In this document: positions 1-12,268 of the stretch, piece by piece
Layout: the number at the start of each line of letters is the position of its first letter
Position numbering within the stretch: position 1 is the stretch's first letter
Assembly: GCF_019175385.1 (NCBI RefSeq)
Contig: NC_083345.1
Coordinates: 115,492,480 to 115,556,479, forward strand
DNA: 64,000 nt
Reading direction: 5' to 3'
Source: Lycium barbarum
Taxonomy: Eukaryota; Streptophyta; Magnoliopsida; Solanales; Solanaceae
Position numbers and translations under genes: made by a program
Notes under the pieces: generated by a model
Told to the model about the DNA's origin: nothing
The model's input: only the letters and a program-made list of their open reading frames with translations
Database searches by the model: none

Positions 1-228
1 AAGGTAACTAGGATGTCTCTTTAGGATTAATGTATGTCCTTTATGCGTTTCCTTAATTATTCTTACGGTATGTATATAACATCTAGTAATCCTATGTCAT
101 GATTATAGTTTTCTGTTCTTGTGTATCCTGTTTGTTTGATTTTGATTTCAATTTATCAGTTTTATGTTTTATTGCTTTTGAGAATATGAATTAGTGTCAA
201 TGGAATCGCTTCTAATATTATATTAAAA

Positions 229-390
229 AAAACAAATTGAAAAAACCGAAACCGAACCGAACCGAACTTTAAAAAACCGAACCGAACTAGTTTGGTTCGG
301 TGTTTGGTGTCCACCTTCAAAAAACTGAACCCGAAATAGCCAAACCGAAGTTTGATAAAACCGAACCGAAAAACCGAACGCCCACCCCTA
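229..390. repeat. CCGAA/TTCGG-rich fold-back remnant, possible hAT-like end
   Basis: Short repeats of CCGAA, with the complement TTCGG just after them, make this stretch partly self-complementary. It ends in CACCCCTA, the same end as the better-defined element at 17959-18894. I could not find a matching 5' terminus or a target duplication, so the other end is either outside the window or decayed. Reading frames on both strands here are made of the repeat and are not genes. Confidence 0.4.
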
Positions 391-3304
391 GGGCTAAGCC
401 AAGATTTTTTCCAAGTGTTGTGCGACGCACAAACCAATGCACCGCTACATCGATCCGTTTCACTAAGTTTCACGTCATCTGTTAACATATTTCAAACACT
501 TTATATCCTCAAGTGAGTTTCAACTAGTTACTAAATGTTACTGAACCTAACAGGTATCAAGTCATGTTTCTTAAAAAACAGTTACCACTTACCTGCATAA
601 TAGATAATTTAACAAATAGTGTAAAATAATATTCCAGTTGTTCCAATATGTCATTATTTCTTTATTAGTCTGTTTAAAAAAATAGTCATCCTTCTATATT
701 TAGAAAATATAACTTAAAATTCTCATTTTACCCTTAGTAATTTACATTTATGAACACATCAATCTCATGATTTGTTTTTTTTTTAAAAAAATTCTTAAAT
801 TTATGTACATATACATCATCAAATTACATCACATAAATTGAAACACAAGAATTATACATTTCCTTAAAGAGTTAAAAGTGGATGTTATAAGCGATAAAGT
901 TACCTTAGTAAGACCTCGCGCTCTCATTGCCTGCACTAGTACTTTACTGTTCTCTATGACCTAATTAACAAAAGCAACATTATCTTTTCAAGTTATTTTC
1001 TACAATTCCGTTTCACAATTTTCCATCAATATGTGATTACGAACTAATAGATACTATTTAGATTACGAAAATCACTTGATTTCTAAGGGATCTTTACACA
1101 AATAGCTGGCTAAATACATCGTTTACTTTTTCCTAACCAATATACACGATTATATACATATTATACATGAATAATATATCTATTATACATCCGCCGGATG
1201 CGACTCTTTTATCGGAAAAAAGAGAGTTACCTTCTGTGAATATTCCTGATTGGCTACTGATTCGTCACGTGATTTCTGTTTGGCCCTTTTTACACTTTGG
1301 GGTTAGGCATACTTTAGTTTTGGTGTGATAGGCACTTAGTGCGAATTGGATATAAGTGCGTCGTAAGTACAATGACATTGACTAAATTAAATAAAATACA
1401 GATTTTCTTTTAATAAATGAAATCTGAAATAACTCATGTTAAAACTGAAACTGAAAAATGTTGGTAATATTGTCACAATCCAAATTAGAAATTTTTACAC
1501 TACATAAAAGCTCAATAAAATCCATAACAAAAAATAACTCTAAAATTTATTTTCTTATAACTTTTAGCTATATATATATATATGCAGTATATAATACATG
1601 CTAATTTTACATTAAGTATACACTGGTGACCGCTATAACCTATTATGGTTAAACAGATGAAATTTTCAAACTAGGGATCGTGACCGATACTCAACGAGCT
1701 CATCTCACCGGCAGACCAGTACTACTAATTGAGATTCAATTTATTCATAATAATTGAAAAACACATATAAATCATGCAGTATCAACTTACTTTTTTTTAG
1801 ACATAAACGTGAACATCAAATTAATCCACAATATTCATTTAAGAATCTATCAAGTATACATGGAGTTTACAACTCTAGAATTTTCCCTAACATGCATGAA
1901 AGCCTAAATGGAAACGTAACGCAAATAGACAACCCTGGAACCAATTGTGGGACTCACCACAAAGTTTGTTTCAAACTTTGAACATTTAATTAACTTCAAT
2001 TTTATGGTTAATAAAATTTAATTTGATCTCTTAAAACATACTAATAAGATAGGGTGGATCTACTGACTTAGGATGTGTTTGTTAGAGAAGAAAATATTTT
2101 TCAGAAAATGATTTCTAATATTTTCATGTTCGATAGATTAGAATTTTTTTCAAAAAATTTCTCTAGGAAAGCAAGTTCTTTAAAAATGAGAAAAAATGAC
2201 TATCCTAGTGGCAATACGGAAATAATAAGCTTCATAAGTGACATCCAGGTTGACCGTTTTTTCCCTGGCCTCAGCCCCATATTGTCCTGTATAGTATTTT
2301 GAAGTAAAAATATTTAATCATATTGTATATACAGGCTTTGGCAGAGCTAAAGTGTGGATTCTTTGCTCATATAGATCTCTCTATTACCTAGGTAGCTTCT
2401 CTACCAAGTGGTTCCTCTATACTACCTTACTAAATTCATTTTTTCTGTACGAAAACTACTTTAATATTTATTATGTACAACATGTTTTTCCTAATGTTGT
2501 AACCTCCTTCCCAGTGAGTCAATGGTTTCATAAGTATGTGGAACACCAATCATATATATCATGGATAGAGGAGATCTAAGATTCAAATGTTATGGGTTTA
2601 ATCTTTAAAGTTTTTAGCATTAAATTTATTGTACTTTTAAAATTATTCAGACCCTATTATGTATTCCAATTTTAACGAATTTTTACATATAAATTTATAC
2701 TCTATGTTGAAGGTACTGGATTCAGATACTTGAATGCTGCAATTGCACCTGATCACGGGGGGTTCATGTGAAAGGAATACTTAATGCACTACCGTGACTA
2801 TTTGTTCAAGAACTTCTTATGACCTAATGTACCATGCATGGGCCTAGCTAGTTTCCCTTTCTTCCCTTATCTCATTAATACACCTTTCATGTACAATTTC
2901 TACTCCAAAACTCTCTCTTTAATCTAAGCTCTTGTTGAAATTTCTTTAGAGTACTTCAAAATTTAAAAATATTTTTTGGACAAACAAATAATTTATGAAA
3001 AGGCGCTACTGGCCATTCTTAATCGAATACGTCTTTTCTTTGTGAAAAAGTATAATCCAATCAATAAACTTTATGCTTGTTCTCATTCTACCTCTTGGCA
3101 TTACTAGCCTCGAATCAAATAATTTGAGATCCACAATAATGTTTCTCTCACCACACATCATATCAATGTTAACTTGACAATTGTTGTTATAAGCAAACGC
3201 CACCACAAACAAGTCCTCAAATGTAGGATGTAATTTTCCTCCTTTTTTTCGGGTTTGGAACCGACGATGAAAAACTCTCATTAGGTGCAAAACTCACATA
3301 GGTG
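391..3304. other. AT-rich intergenic DNA without a recognisable gene
   Basis: No exon chain, RNA gene or complete mobile element is recognisable. Short open frames (for example 3006-3290 on the minus strand and 2352-2579 on the plus strand) show no family motif or splice context. A (TA)n run lies near 1570. The segment near 2065-2310 has a 'GGATGTGTTTGTTAG...' start of the kind seen at MITE ends, but no partner end was found. Confidence 0.5.
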
Positions 3305-5046
3305 GAGCTAGCTAGTGGATTGGGCTCATCTCCATTTCTCTTCTCTCCATTTTCCTCAAGTTCTATCTAGGATCAGAGACACATGGCATGAATTAGAACT
3401 AATGACCAAGATTTAATTGACTAAAACAAGGCTCTAACCATGATTACATAATTAATAACTTATCCATTAATATATTCGAATATTTTTCTCTCTCTACCTA
3501 TTTTACTTTTCCTATCCAGTAAAATATATTTTTCTGATTTACTCGATTATTTTTTGCCACTTAATCTTTTTCCCTAATAGACCCATTATTCAATTGGTAA
3601 TATTATCCATTTTTTTCAATTATGATGCTTACTAATTCACATAATATAGACTCCATTATTCAATTGGTAATTGTATATTTCTAAAAGAATTGTCTATATT
3701 ATGGAAAATATCACCATTAAAAACTTGTTATGATTGAAAAAAAAACATGGAATATTAAAATAGGAAGAGAGAGAAAATATTTTAATATATTTATGTATAA
3801 GTTATTAATTATAGGGAAAAGGTGCAAATATACCCCTCAACTTTGCGATTTAGAGCAGATATGCCCCTCGTTACAAAAGTGGTGCATATATACCCCTGCC
3901 GTTACAACAATGGTGCAAATATACCCCTGCAGTTACAAAATGGTGCAAATATACCCTTTTCACTAACGAAATTTTTTTTAAAATATCATTTAATTTATTT
4001 TTTAATTAAAAAAAAAGTCTACCTATATTTTCTTTAGTAGACATAATTTTCTAAAGCCACATGGTAATTTTTTTTTTCTGATGGGTCGGGTCTGGTAAGT
4101 TTAAAAAAATATCTTTGTGACTTTAAAAAAGTAAGTCTACCCATTTTTTTAAACTTACCCATTAAAAATAAATTTTCAATAAAAATTTAATAAGAATATA
4201 AAGTTTGGACCAAAGTTACTGAGTTCGCCCGAACTCGCGATTAATGAGCTAGCTCCGCCCCTAGTTAAAAGAGTTTATTTATTTATTTATTTATTTTATA
4301 TTTTTTTACGTACGTGACATTGCATTTTGTTGGAGTATGGACAAATCATATAAAATATAAGCTATTAGAAAGAACACAAATTTCGATCTATTTTTTTCAT
4401 AAGTCAAAACTAAGAGAGACATCCAGAAGGATTTGTTGAGAAACAAAGAATCTAGCGGAGAATCCTAAATGTTTGGTCTACCTTAGTAAATCGGACAGTA
4501 CTTACCGGGTAAAAATGAATTGTGGTTTCTAGCCCAGCATAGAAAGACAGCTTGCTAACCTTAGTCTGGTAAGTTTAAAAAAATGGGTAGATTTATTTTT
4601 TTAAAGTCACGGAGATATTTTTTAAAATTTACCAGACCCGACCCACCAGAAAACAAATTATCATGTGGCTTTAGAAAATTATGTCTACTAAAGAAAATAT
4701 AGGTAGACTTTTTTTTAATTAAAAAATAAATTAAATGATTTTTAAAAAAAATTCCGTTAGTGAAAAGGGTATATTTGCACCATTTTGTAACTGCATGGGT
4801 ATATTTACACCATTTTGTAACGGCAGGGGTATATATGCACCACTTTTGTAACGAGGGGCATATCTACTCTAAATCGCAAAGTTGAGGGGTATATTTGCAC
4901 CTTTTCCCTTAATTATATAAACTATGGTTAGGGCCTTATTTTAGTCAATTAAATCTTAGCCATTAATTCTAATTCATGCCTCGTATCTCTAATCTAAGAT
5001 AAAACTTTGGAGAGAAGGGAAATGGAGAAAAGTCCAATCCCTAGCT
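3305..5046. mobile_element. Older inverted-repeat element, host of the 3814-4908 insertion
   Basis: The stretch 3310-3455 recurs in inverted orientation at about 4918-5046. Both arms carry, in the same order, a 'GCTAG...GATTGG' start, a 'CTCCATTT...CTTCTCTCC' block, 'GGCATGAATTAGAA' and 'GATTTAATTGACTAAAA'. The arms are about 130-145 bp and roughly 80 percent alike by eye, which suggests an old terminal-inverted-repeat element. I could not settle its target duplication. The Mutator-type MITE at 3814-4908 has landed at the inner edge of the right arm. Confidence 0.6.
3814..4908. mobile_element. Mutator-type MITE with long inverted arms and 9-bp target duplication
   Basis: Perfect 9-bp direct repeats TTAATTATA (3805-3813 and 4909-4917) flank an element starting GGGAAAAGGTGCAAAT and ending in the reverse complement. 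The inverted arms are about 340 bp (3814-4160 and 4562-4908). Each holds four tandem variants of a 'GGTGCAAATATACCCC' motif near its outer end. The centre (4165-4560) has no coding content. A 9-bp duplication and long inverted repeats are the signature of Mutator-like elements. The element is non-autonomous and lies 0.45 kb upstream of the bZIP start. Confidence 0.88.
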
Positions 5047-5229
5047 AATTGTTATTTAAAAAGGTCAAATTATTCAAAAAAAATTAAATGAGAAAAAAAG
5101 GTAATATCGTAATTATAGCTCACCCCAAGGGTATAGAAGTAATTTTAAACTACAAAACAACTTTATCTGGTGAATTGATTCTTGGCTTTCCCTTTCATGA
5201 GGAACCTACTTTGGCTTCTCTGCCTTTTC

Positions 5230-5353
5230 TATATAATCATGCACTTGGCTTCTCTTCTGTTTCCCCCCCTTTCTTTCCTCCCCCCTACCCTCTCACTCTA
5301 AGTACTTCCTTGCTAGGCATCTTGATATTTTCTTCACTCCCTTTAGAAAAAAT
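5230..5353 (+). promoter_or_regulatory. Putative core promoter and 5' leader of the bZIP gene
   Basis: TATATAA at 5230-5236 is followed by a strongly pyrimidine-rich tract (about 5258-5310), a common layout of plant core promoters and leaders. If transcription starts near 5260, the leader is about 95 nt and the first ATG after it is the bZIP start at 5354. The start site is inferred from sequence only. Confidence 0.5.
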
Positions 5354-5608
5354 ATGGAGAAGCAAATGGCTAACTTTGCTAGTAGAGACATGAAGAAAAG
5401 TTCTTCTTTATTGGATTTTGAGGACTACTTGAATCATAGCAAAACTTATGGAGAAGATGCAAAAATTGGTGATGGTTTTGGAGGAAGTGATCATCATCAT
5501 CATCATCAAAATTTCAACAATAATAACATTAATGACAATAATAATGTTCATGCTCAACTTTCTGGTGATATTTGTTCAGTTGCTCCTCCATTTACTATGA
5601 GAAATCAG
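5354..5608 (+). CDS. BZIP9: bZIP exon 1 (residues 1-85)
   Basis: Starts at the ATG that follows the pyrimidine-rich leader and ends at CAG|GT, phase 0. It encodes a short acidic/serine-rich N-terminus ([13 protein letters not shown]), a run of five histidines and an Asn-rich stretch. The open frame continues 21 nt into the intron, so the exon end is set by the join to exon 2 rather than by a stop. Confidence 0.9.
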
Positions 5609-8600
5609 GTTAGCAAACTTGCCTCTTAGAACTTCTAAAATACTTTTTTCTTAAAACTATAGTGTTTGGTCTAATTTTTTACGTCCCACCAGTATAGGTA
5701 TGGGATAATTGTATCCACCAAAGAACAAATGTGAGTAATCATCTAGTGTAGTTGTCTTAGCTGGAATTTGAACTCAAAACCTTATAATTCTCAACCTACT
5801 TCATTGACCACTAGATCACAACCTTAGGTGCTTCTCAATTTTATTTTTTATTTTTTATTTTTTATTTTTTGTGTGTGTGTATGTACGTGTTTTTTCAAAA
5901 TTGGTACAAGGAGGGTGTGTTTATAGTATTTCTTTTCATGTCTTTCTTTTAGTTATGTAAGGAAAATTTATGTATTTTAATAAATTATAAGAGAGATGAT
6001 ATGTTACCCAAATTTGAGACATTCGTCTGGATGATCGCTTGGAAAATGAATTTTCTTTTAATTAAGAATTTCTAGGAGATTGATAGTATGGGAAAGAGTA
6101 TTTTTTTTTTCTTATCACTTATGAAAATAGAACGAAAAAGGAGGAGAAATGAAAAGAAAGGAAAAAATAAAGAAAGAGATGATTAATGTTGAAGGAGAAC
6201 GAGAATAAGAAGAGGGTGGGTTGATATTTAAAGAGAAGATGCTATAAAGATTTTGGAATCTGATTGGGTGAAATAAAGTACAATTGGTGGTTTATTGTTT
6301 ATTGAATACTTACTCCGTTTCAATTTATATGAACCCATTTGATTGGGCACGACAGTTAAGAAAGAGGGAAGACTTTTGAAACTTGTGGTTCAAAATAAGT
6401 CTTGAAAATTGTGTGACTGTAAATTATTCATAAAGTTATTTATTTCCAAATTAGGAAAAAGATCATTCACTTTGACACGGACTAAAAAAAAATAAGTTCA
6501 AATAAATTGAAACGTGCAATTATTATGATTATTATGATAGACCCTACTTTATAATGTTTACAAATATTAAATACAAAAGGGGCCATCTTTATTTGGGACG
6601 TGACTCTTTACTATTGGTGGTGTTCAAGTGATAGGTGACTGCAAAATCATATTTCTAATAAGTTTGTCTAAAAACTACTAGAAAATAATATTAACTGAAT
6701 GATTATTGTTTAAAAAATTATTTAGGGAAAGTTCTAGGAAAGTTATGTTTAAATTTAAATTTTTTGAAAATGCAGAATTAAGAGTCTCGTAGTTATATGG
6801 GTTCTTATCCGCTTTTGATTACGTTTGTGAAGGAAAAAAAAAGATCTAATTAAATTAGCAGTGACATTCTAGATCTTTGAATATGAACTTTTGATTCCTC
6901 AAAAAAAAAAAAAATTTGAGTTCTTAACACTATAATTTAAAATATGATATTTTGGTCACCTAAAAAGATACATGCAAACACAATATTCTTATCTAACATG
7001 TATAAATAAGGAGATTATAAGAACAAATTATAGTTCTGACAAACAAATTCCAAGTAGCTCTTCATCCTTTTTTTAGAACAAAGGTTATGATTTTTTCTTT
7101 TTTTTCTTTACGTAATAAATTGTTTTCTTAATATATATTTTAAGTCCCTTTTCGTCTTTATTTTGAAGATACGTTTTCAACTGATTCCTGTCAGTTTCAG
7201 ACCAAATTCACGGTGCTTAAGGAGGCATAAATCGAGATATGACTTTTTTTAATTAATAAATTAAGGAAATAAAATAATGGTTGAGGCCTTGAGGGTCTAT
7301 CTATAGTTAGTACTAATAAAGTGGGTATTTTTAAAATAATAATAATAATAAAGTGGGTTGAAGTACTGAATTTCCACGTTACTGTGAATGGTCGGTTTGC
7401 TGTGTAACTTTCAGGGGAATATATTTTATAATCCGACAAAAACTTGAGCTGAAGAAAGTGATTGTATAGTTCTAAGTAATTGTTTTTTCTCAAAAAAAAA
7501 AAAAAGTAATTGGTTTTTTCTCAAAAAAAAATAATTTCTCTTTTTCTACTTTTTAAAGTGGGGAGTTGATGGATTTATGCCTTTGATTAGGTTCTATGGG
7601 TAGTATGTGGTTTCGAGATTGTCTTAGTTCTTTGTATTATATCAAAAATTAGGTATAGATTGAGAATGACAGCATCAAAAACTAAGAAAAAAGAAACAAT
7701 AATTATATATTCCTGTCTCTTTCATACCAAACACAAAGTATAAAATAATTAAATAAAATAGAGTACACTTAAAAGTATAGTTTGAGAGAACTTATTTGGG
7801 CATTTTGAAGTTCCCTAGTGACATCTTCAAAAGATCCATTTTTTAGTAGTTTAGCAACACTAATGTCTTTTTGAGTAACTCAATAATACAAGATAATAAT
7901 TCAAATTTTGGTGATTATTTTTATTTCTTTTTCTAATAATCAAGAAATTCACAAGATTCAACTGTGCACAGTTTGAAATTCAGTAGATAATGTAAGGCTC
8001 TTTTACCTTTCTCTACTTAGATACCAAGCTTTTGACAGCTGCTAGGTTTGAACTTGTGACATACCACATGACACGTTGTGCTTTTAGAACTAGACCAAAT
8101 CGAGTAAAATTCACAAATAGCTACATTTTAACCCCTGTAATTGAAAACATTTTATGAAGTTTTAAGTTTCACAAATGAAACTTCTGGACCGTTGAAACTC
8201 CACGACAATCTATATTTTAAACACAACAAAGACGTGGCTAGTGGGCATAATTTCTATGACCAAATTCCTAGGCTTTTTTTAGTTCCTTGTGACCACTGTG
8301 CTCTTACCACGAGATCTGTGAATCACGATTTGAAATTTGATCGATATATTAATACTGGACTTTTAACCGAGGGCTCATAGGCAAAACTCGAACTCATAAT
8401 TATCACATCACACTTTGTACAATAGCTTTTTAAGAATATCAAAATGTTTCCATTGTATAATTTCTATTTTTCTTAATGAAAGATAGGCTATCTTGTTGAA
8501 TAGTGAAATAGCCATTCAAGCTCTAAAAAGACACATCTATTTTAATGTTTTGGAAAATTCCTTCCTGATGATGCAACATAACCAATAATTTTGTAGAATC

Positions 8601-11600
8601 TGATTAATAAATTCAGAAGTAATATAAGTATTTGCATACTTATTGCAGTGATAATAATACCAGTTTTATATTGTTAGTAATTTCATTTATTGTTTTATTT
8701 CTAGAATAATTGCAGTAATTTTTATATCTTTGTTCTAGTAGTAGTATGAACTAAAGATGTAATGGTCCTTCCTTTATATAAGCAATAAGTGGAAAATACT
8801 AAAGATAATTTTTTATTTAGTTAGTTAATCTAATTTAATTAATTCTACCTTTTCTATTTTCATACTACTTAAAAGTTTATTTGTTTATTTTGCAATGGCA
8901 GGAGATAATAAATGATTTCTCAAATTGTGGACTGACAGACAAGACCCTTTGGTCTCCAAATCTTACTCCCAAGCAGTCCAGCATTTCTGTAACTGTGGAT
9001 TCACAATCTTCAATATGTGGTATATTTGCTAATTGACCCTCTAAATTAATTGTCTTTATATATTGTGTTTGGTATAACAAGTGTCATTTTATTAAAAAAA
9101 AAAAAATATCATTATGAGAAAGTCATTTTTTGATACTTTATTACCAAAAGTACTTTTGAAGGAAAAAAATTTCTATCAAGAGAAAAAAAAAAACCCATGC
9201 TTATATACGGACGAACATCATCTCCCTTATAAGTATTTATTTCTTAATTGGGTTAATAATTTTTTGTCCCTCGATTATTGATAAATTCTAATTTTGCTTT
9301 TTGTGATATTTGACTAAGTTACTTAATCTTCGATTAGTTGAAATGTGCACTTTTGATCCCTTTGCTTGTTAATATTTACAAATTTACCATAATTATTAAC
9401 CGTTCTACTACTTAATTTCTCATGTGTTATGTTAAGTTTGTATTGTTACTTCATGGTTGACGGTAATAATTATTCTTAAACTAATCTAAATATAACATGT
9501 TTTCTACATAAAGGACCACAAACGCACATATCAATTAATTTAAAATCAAATGTGCTTCGTCGTATCACAAGAATCAAACTCAAAATTTGTCACTAACTGA
9601 GGAACCTAAAATACGAGTATTACTTAAGATTTATGCCTAAATCTGAAACAGACTTGCTACATGATATACAAAAAGGACCTGTTATATGCATAAATCTATC
9701 ACTAGCTCCAGTAAAACTTAAAAATTATCGTCGTTATATTTTAATAATCAAATTTCATAAATACACTGTTCAATTTGCTAATATTATATACTTATAATAT
9801 TAGGCTTCACTTTGTGAGATTATACGGGGCATGTTATTGTATATCCTTATAATATAATTGTTTTAAGTAAATATTACTCAACAGCCAAATCAAGGAAACA
9901 CATTTTATTTTTTTATGAGATAACGTTTTTTTTTTTTTTTTTGATTCTTTTTTTAAAATATTCTTGAATATTGACTGTATACAAATCTCAGCTGGGAGTC
10001 CAACACCAACTATTATGCCAAAAGTGAGAGACAATCAAACGATGGGAGCTACTACTGGGTCCTACCAATCAGATGATGATGACGTGGAGGGTGAAGTGGG
10101 CCCATATGAGCAAAGCACAAACCCATTGGTCATTAGACGTTTGAGAAGGTGAATTTAATAATGCTGTACTAATTATTTACCACACTCTGTCCCCATTTGT
10201 TTGACACTTTTTGCTTTTTGAGAGTCAAACGAGTTATTCTTTGACCGTAATTTTTCCATACTATATCTTTTAAGTATTTTAAATTATTTACTATGGTGAC
10301 TTATAGTACTTTTTACGTAATTTTCAAATATGTAAATTTTATTTCAAAAAATTTAAAGATTCTATATTCAAACACACGGTCAAAATTAAGAAGTTTGACT
10401 CTCGAAAAGAGAAAAATGCCAAACAAATTGGGACAGAGGGAGCAAGTATTTGTTATATATTAAGGATATACTGACAACGACTACAAACTATTCCGGCAGG
10501 TGGGTAGTTTTTTTAACCGGCTGACTGAAAATGACAAATCTTAAGTTCCTATTTAGTTTTCCAAAAAAAAAAAAAGTGAGTTATAAAATATCTAGACAAT
10601 ACTAAGAGCCTGTTTGGATGGGCTTAAAAAAAGCAGCTTATAAGCTGCTTTAGATAAGCTAAGTCAAACAGGCCCAATTATTTTTTTGGGCTTATTCTAA
10701 GCACAAAATGGCTTATAAGTTGACCAGCCAAACACTAAAAAATTCAGCAACTTATAAGTGAATCCAAACGGGCTCTAATAAAACAAATAAAATTACTAGA
10801 ATATGATTTTGAAAAATCATCATTAAAGATTTAAGTTAAATATATCGATAATATAAGCATTTTTAGATTGTCATCTTAATTTACTCTATTATTATAGCAG
10901 GTTTAGTTACCAATTAATGCTTATAATAAAAATACCAATTTATGCTTATAATAAAAATTTACATGCAATAATTCTTTAAGTGATCTGTAATTGATTCTAA
11001 TTTGTCATTTGCTTATAATTTGAATATGGTGGTTTCAATTATCAGGCAAGAATCTAATAAGGAGTCTGCAAGGCGTTCGAGAAGAAGAAAGCAAGCACAT
11101 TTAGCTGATCTTGAAAATCAGGTATGCAATTATAGTAGTATTAATTACTTCACTTAACTTATATAAGAATATGAAAAAGACAGATTGGTCGAATATTTAA
11201 TTGTATATGCTTTTATTTGTTAAAATAAAAGATAATATACAATTTATCTTTCAAAAATCAAATTCAATAAATTTTTAAAAAAAAATTGTGGGAAATGAAA
11301 GTCTCGTTTTCGAGTCTATTTTTCATCACATTATTGGAATCTTATCATGTCACTTGGTAATTTGATCGACATTGCACAAGTATCGTTCGCCCAATAATAT
11401 TAATGAGCTTTTTCCCAAATACTTCAAATAGTCTCTCATGACCCAATTATTATTACAACATTCTCCTCATATCATCTCTAGCATCTTTTTTACTTTGTCT
11501 ATAAATTTGTTTGTCTCTTCATATTAGTCTTTTATTCACATCTTGACTAATAAGTTAATAATTCTCCCATATATGGTCATCTAATTAATTTCACAATCCA

Positions 11601-12215
11601 TATATGCTTGTAAACTTTCTCATTACAAACTTTCATCCTAATCAGCAGTTTCAACTCTGTATCAGGATCGCACTAATACTTATTGTAATATGAGTACAAC
11701 ATTAATATTAATTATTATATGAGTTCTCCTTCTTCTACAATTGTTTTTGAGGTATTTTTACATTGTTTTTTCCCAGGTTGATCAGTTTAGAGGTGAAAAT
11801 GAATCATTGTTCAAGCAGCTACAAGATGCCACTCAACAATACAAAGCAGCTTTGACAAATAATAGAGTGCTCAAGTCAGATGTGGAAGCATTAAGAGCCA
11901 AAGTATTCTTCCTTCCCTTACACTCATTTTTCCATTTGAATGTTTCTTTTATGGTTTCCTTAAAGTAGAGGTTTAAATTTGGGAAAATGACTTAATAATA
12001 CTACTTAAGACTCTATATTACAAAACATAAAGATACTTTTTCTTATTTACAGAACATACTAACAAAATTACAAAGCATACCAAATAGAATGCCAGATTTG
12101 GACTTAATGAAATACCCACGATTTTGAGCATTTTTTAAGGAAAAGAATCTGATTTTAAATGTGGACTTAATTATAGGATAGTTACCAATCAACTTCTTCT
12201 CCTTTTTTAAAAGAT

Positions 12216-12268
<53 letters not shown>

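Noticed and set aside
3006..3290. 94-codon minus-strand frame with a plausible composition
   Set aside because: No recognised motif, no splice or promoter context, and AT-rich DNA around it; left as intergenic.
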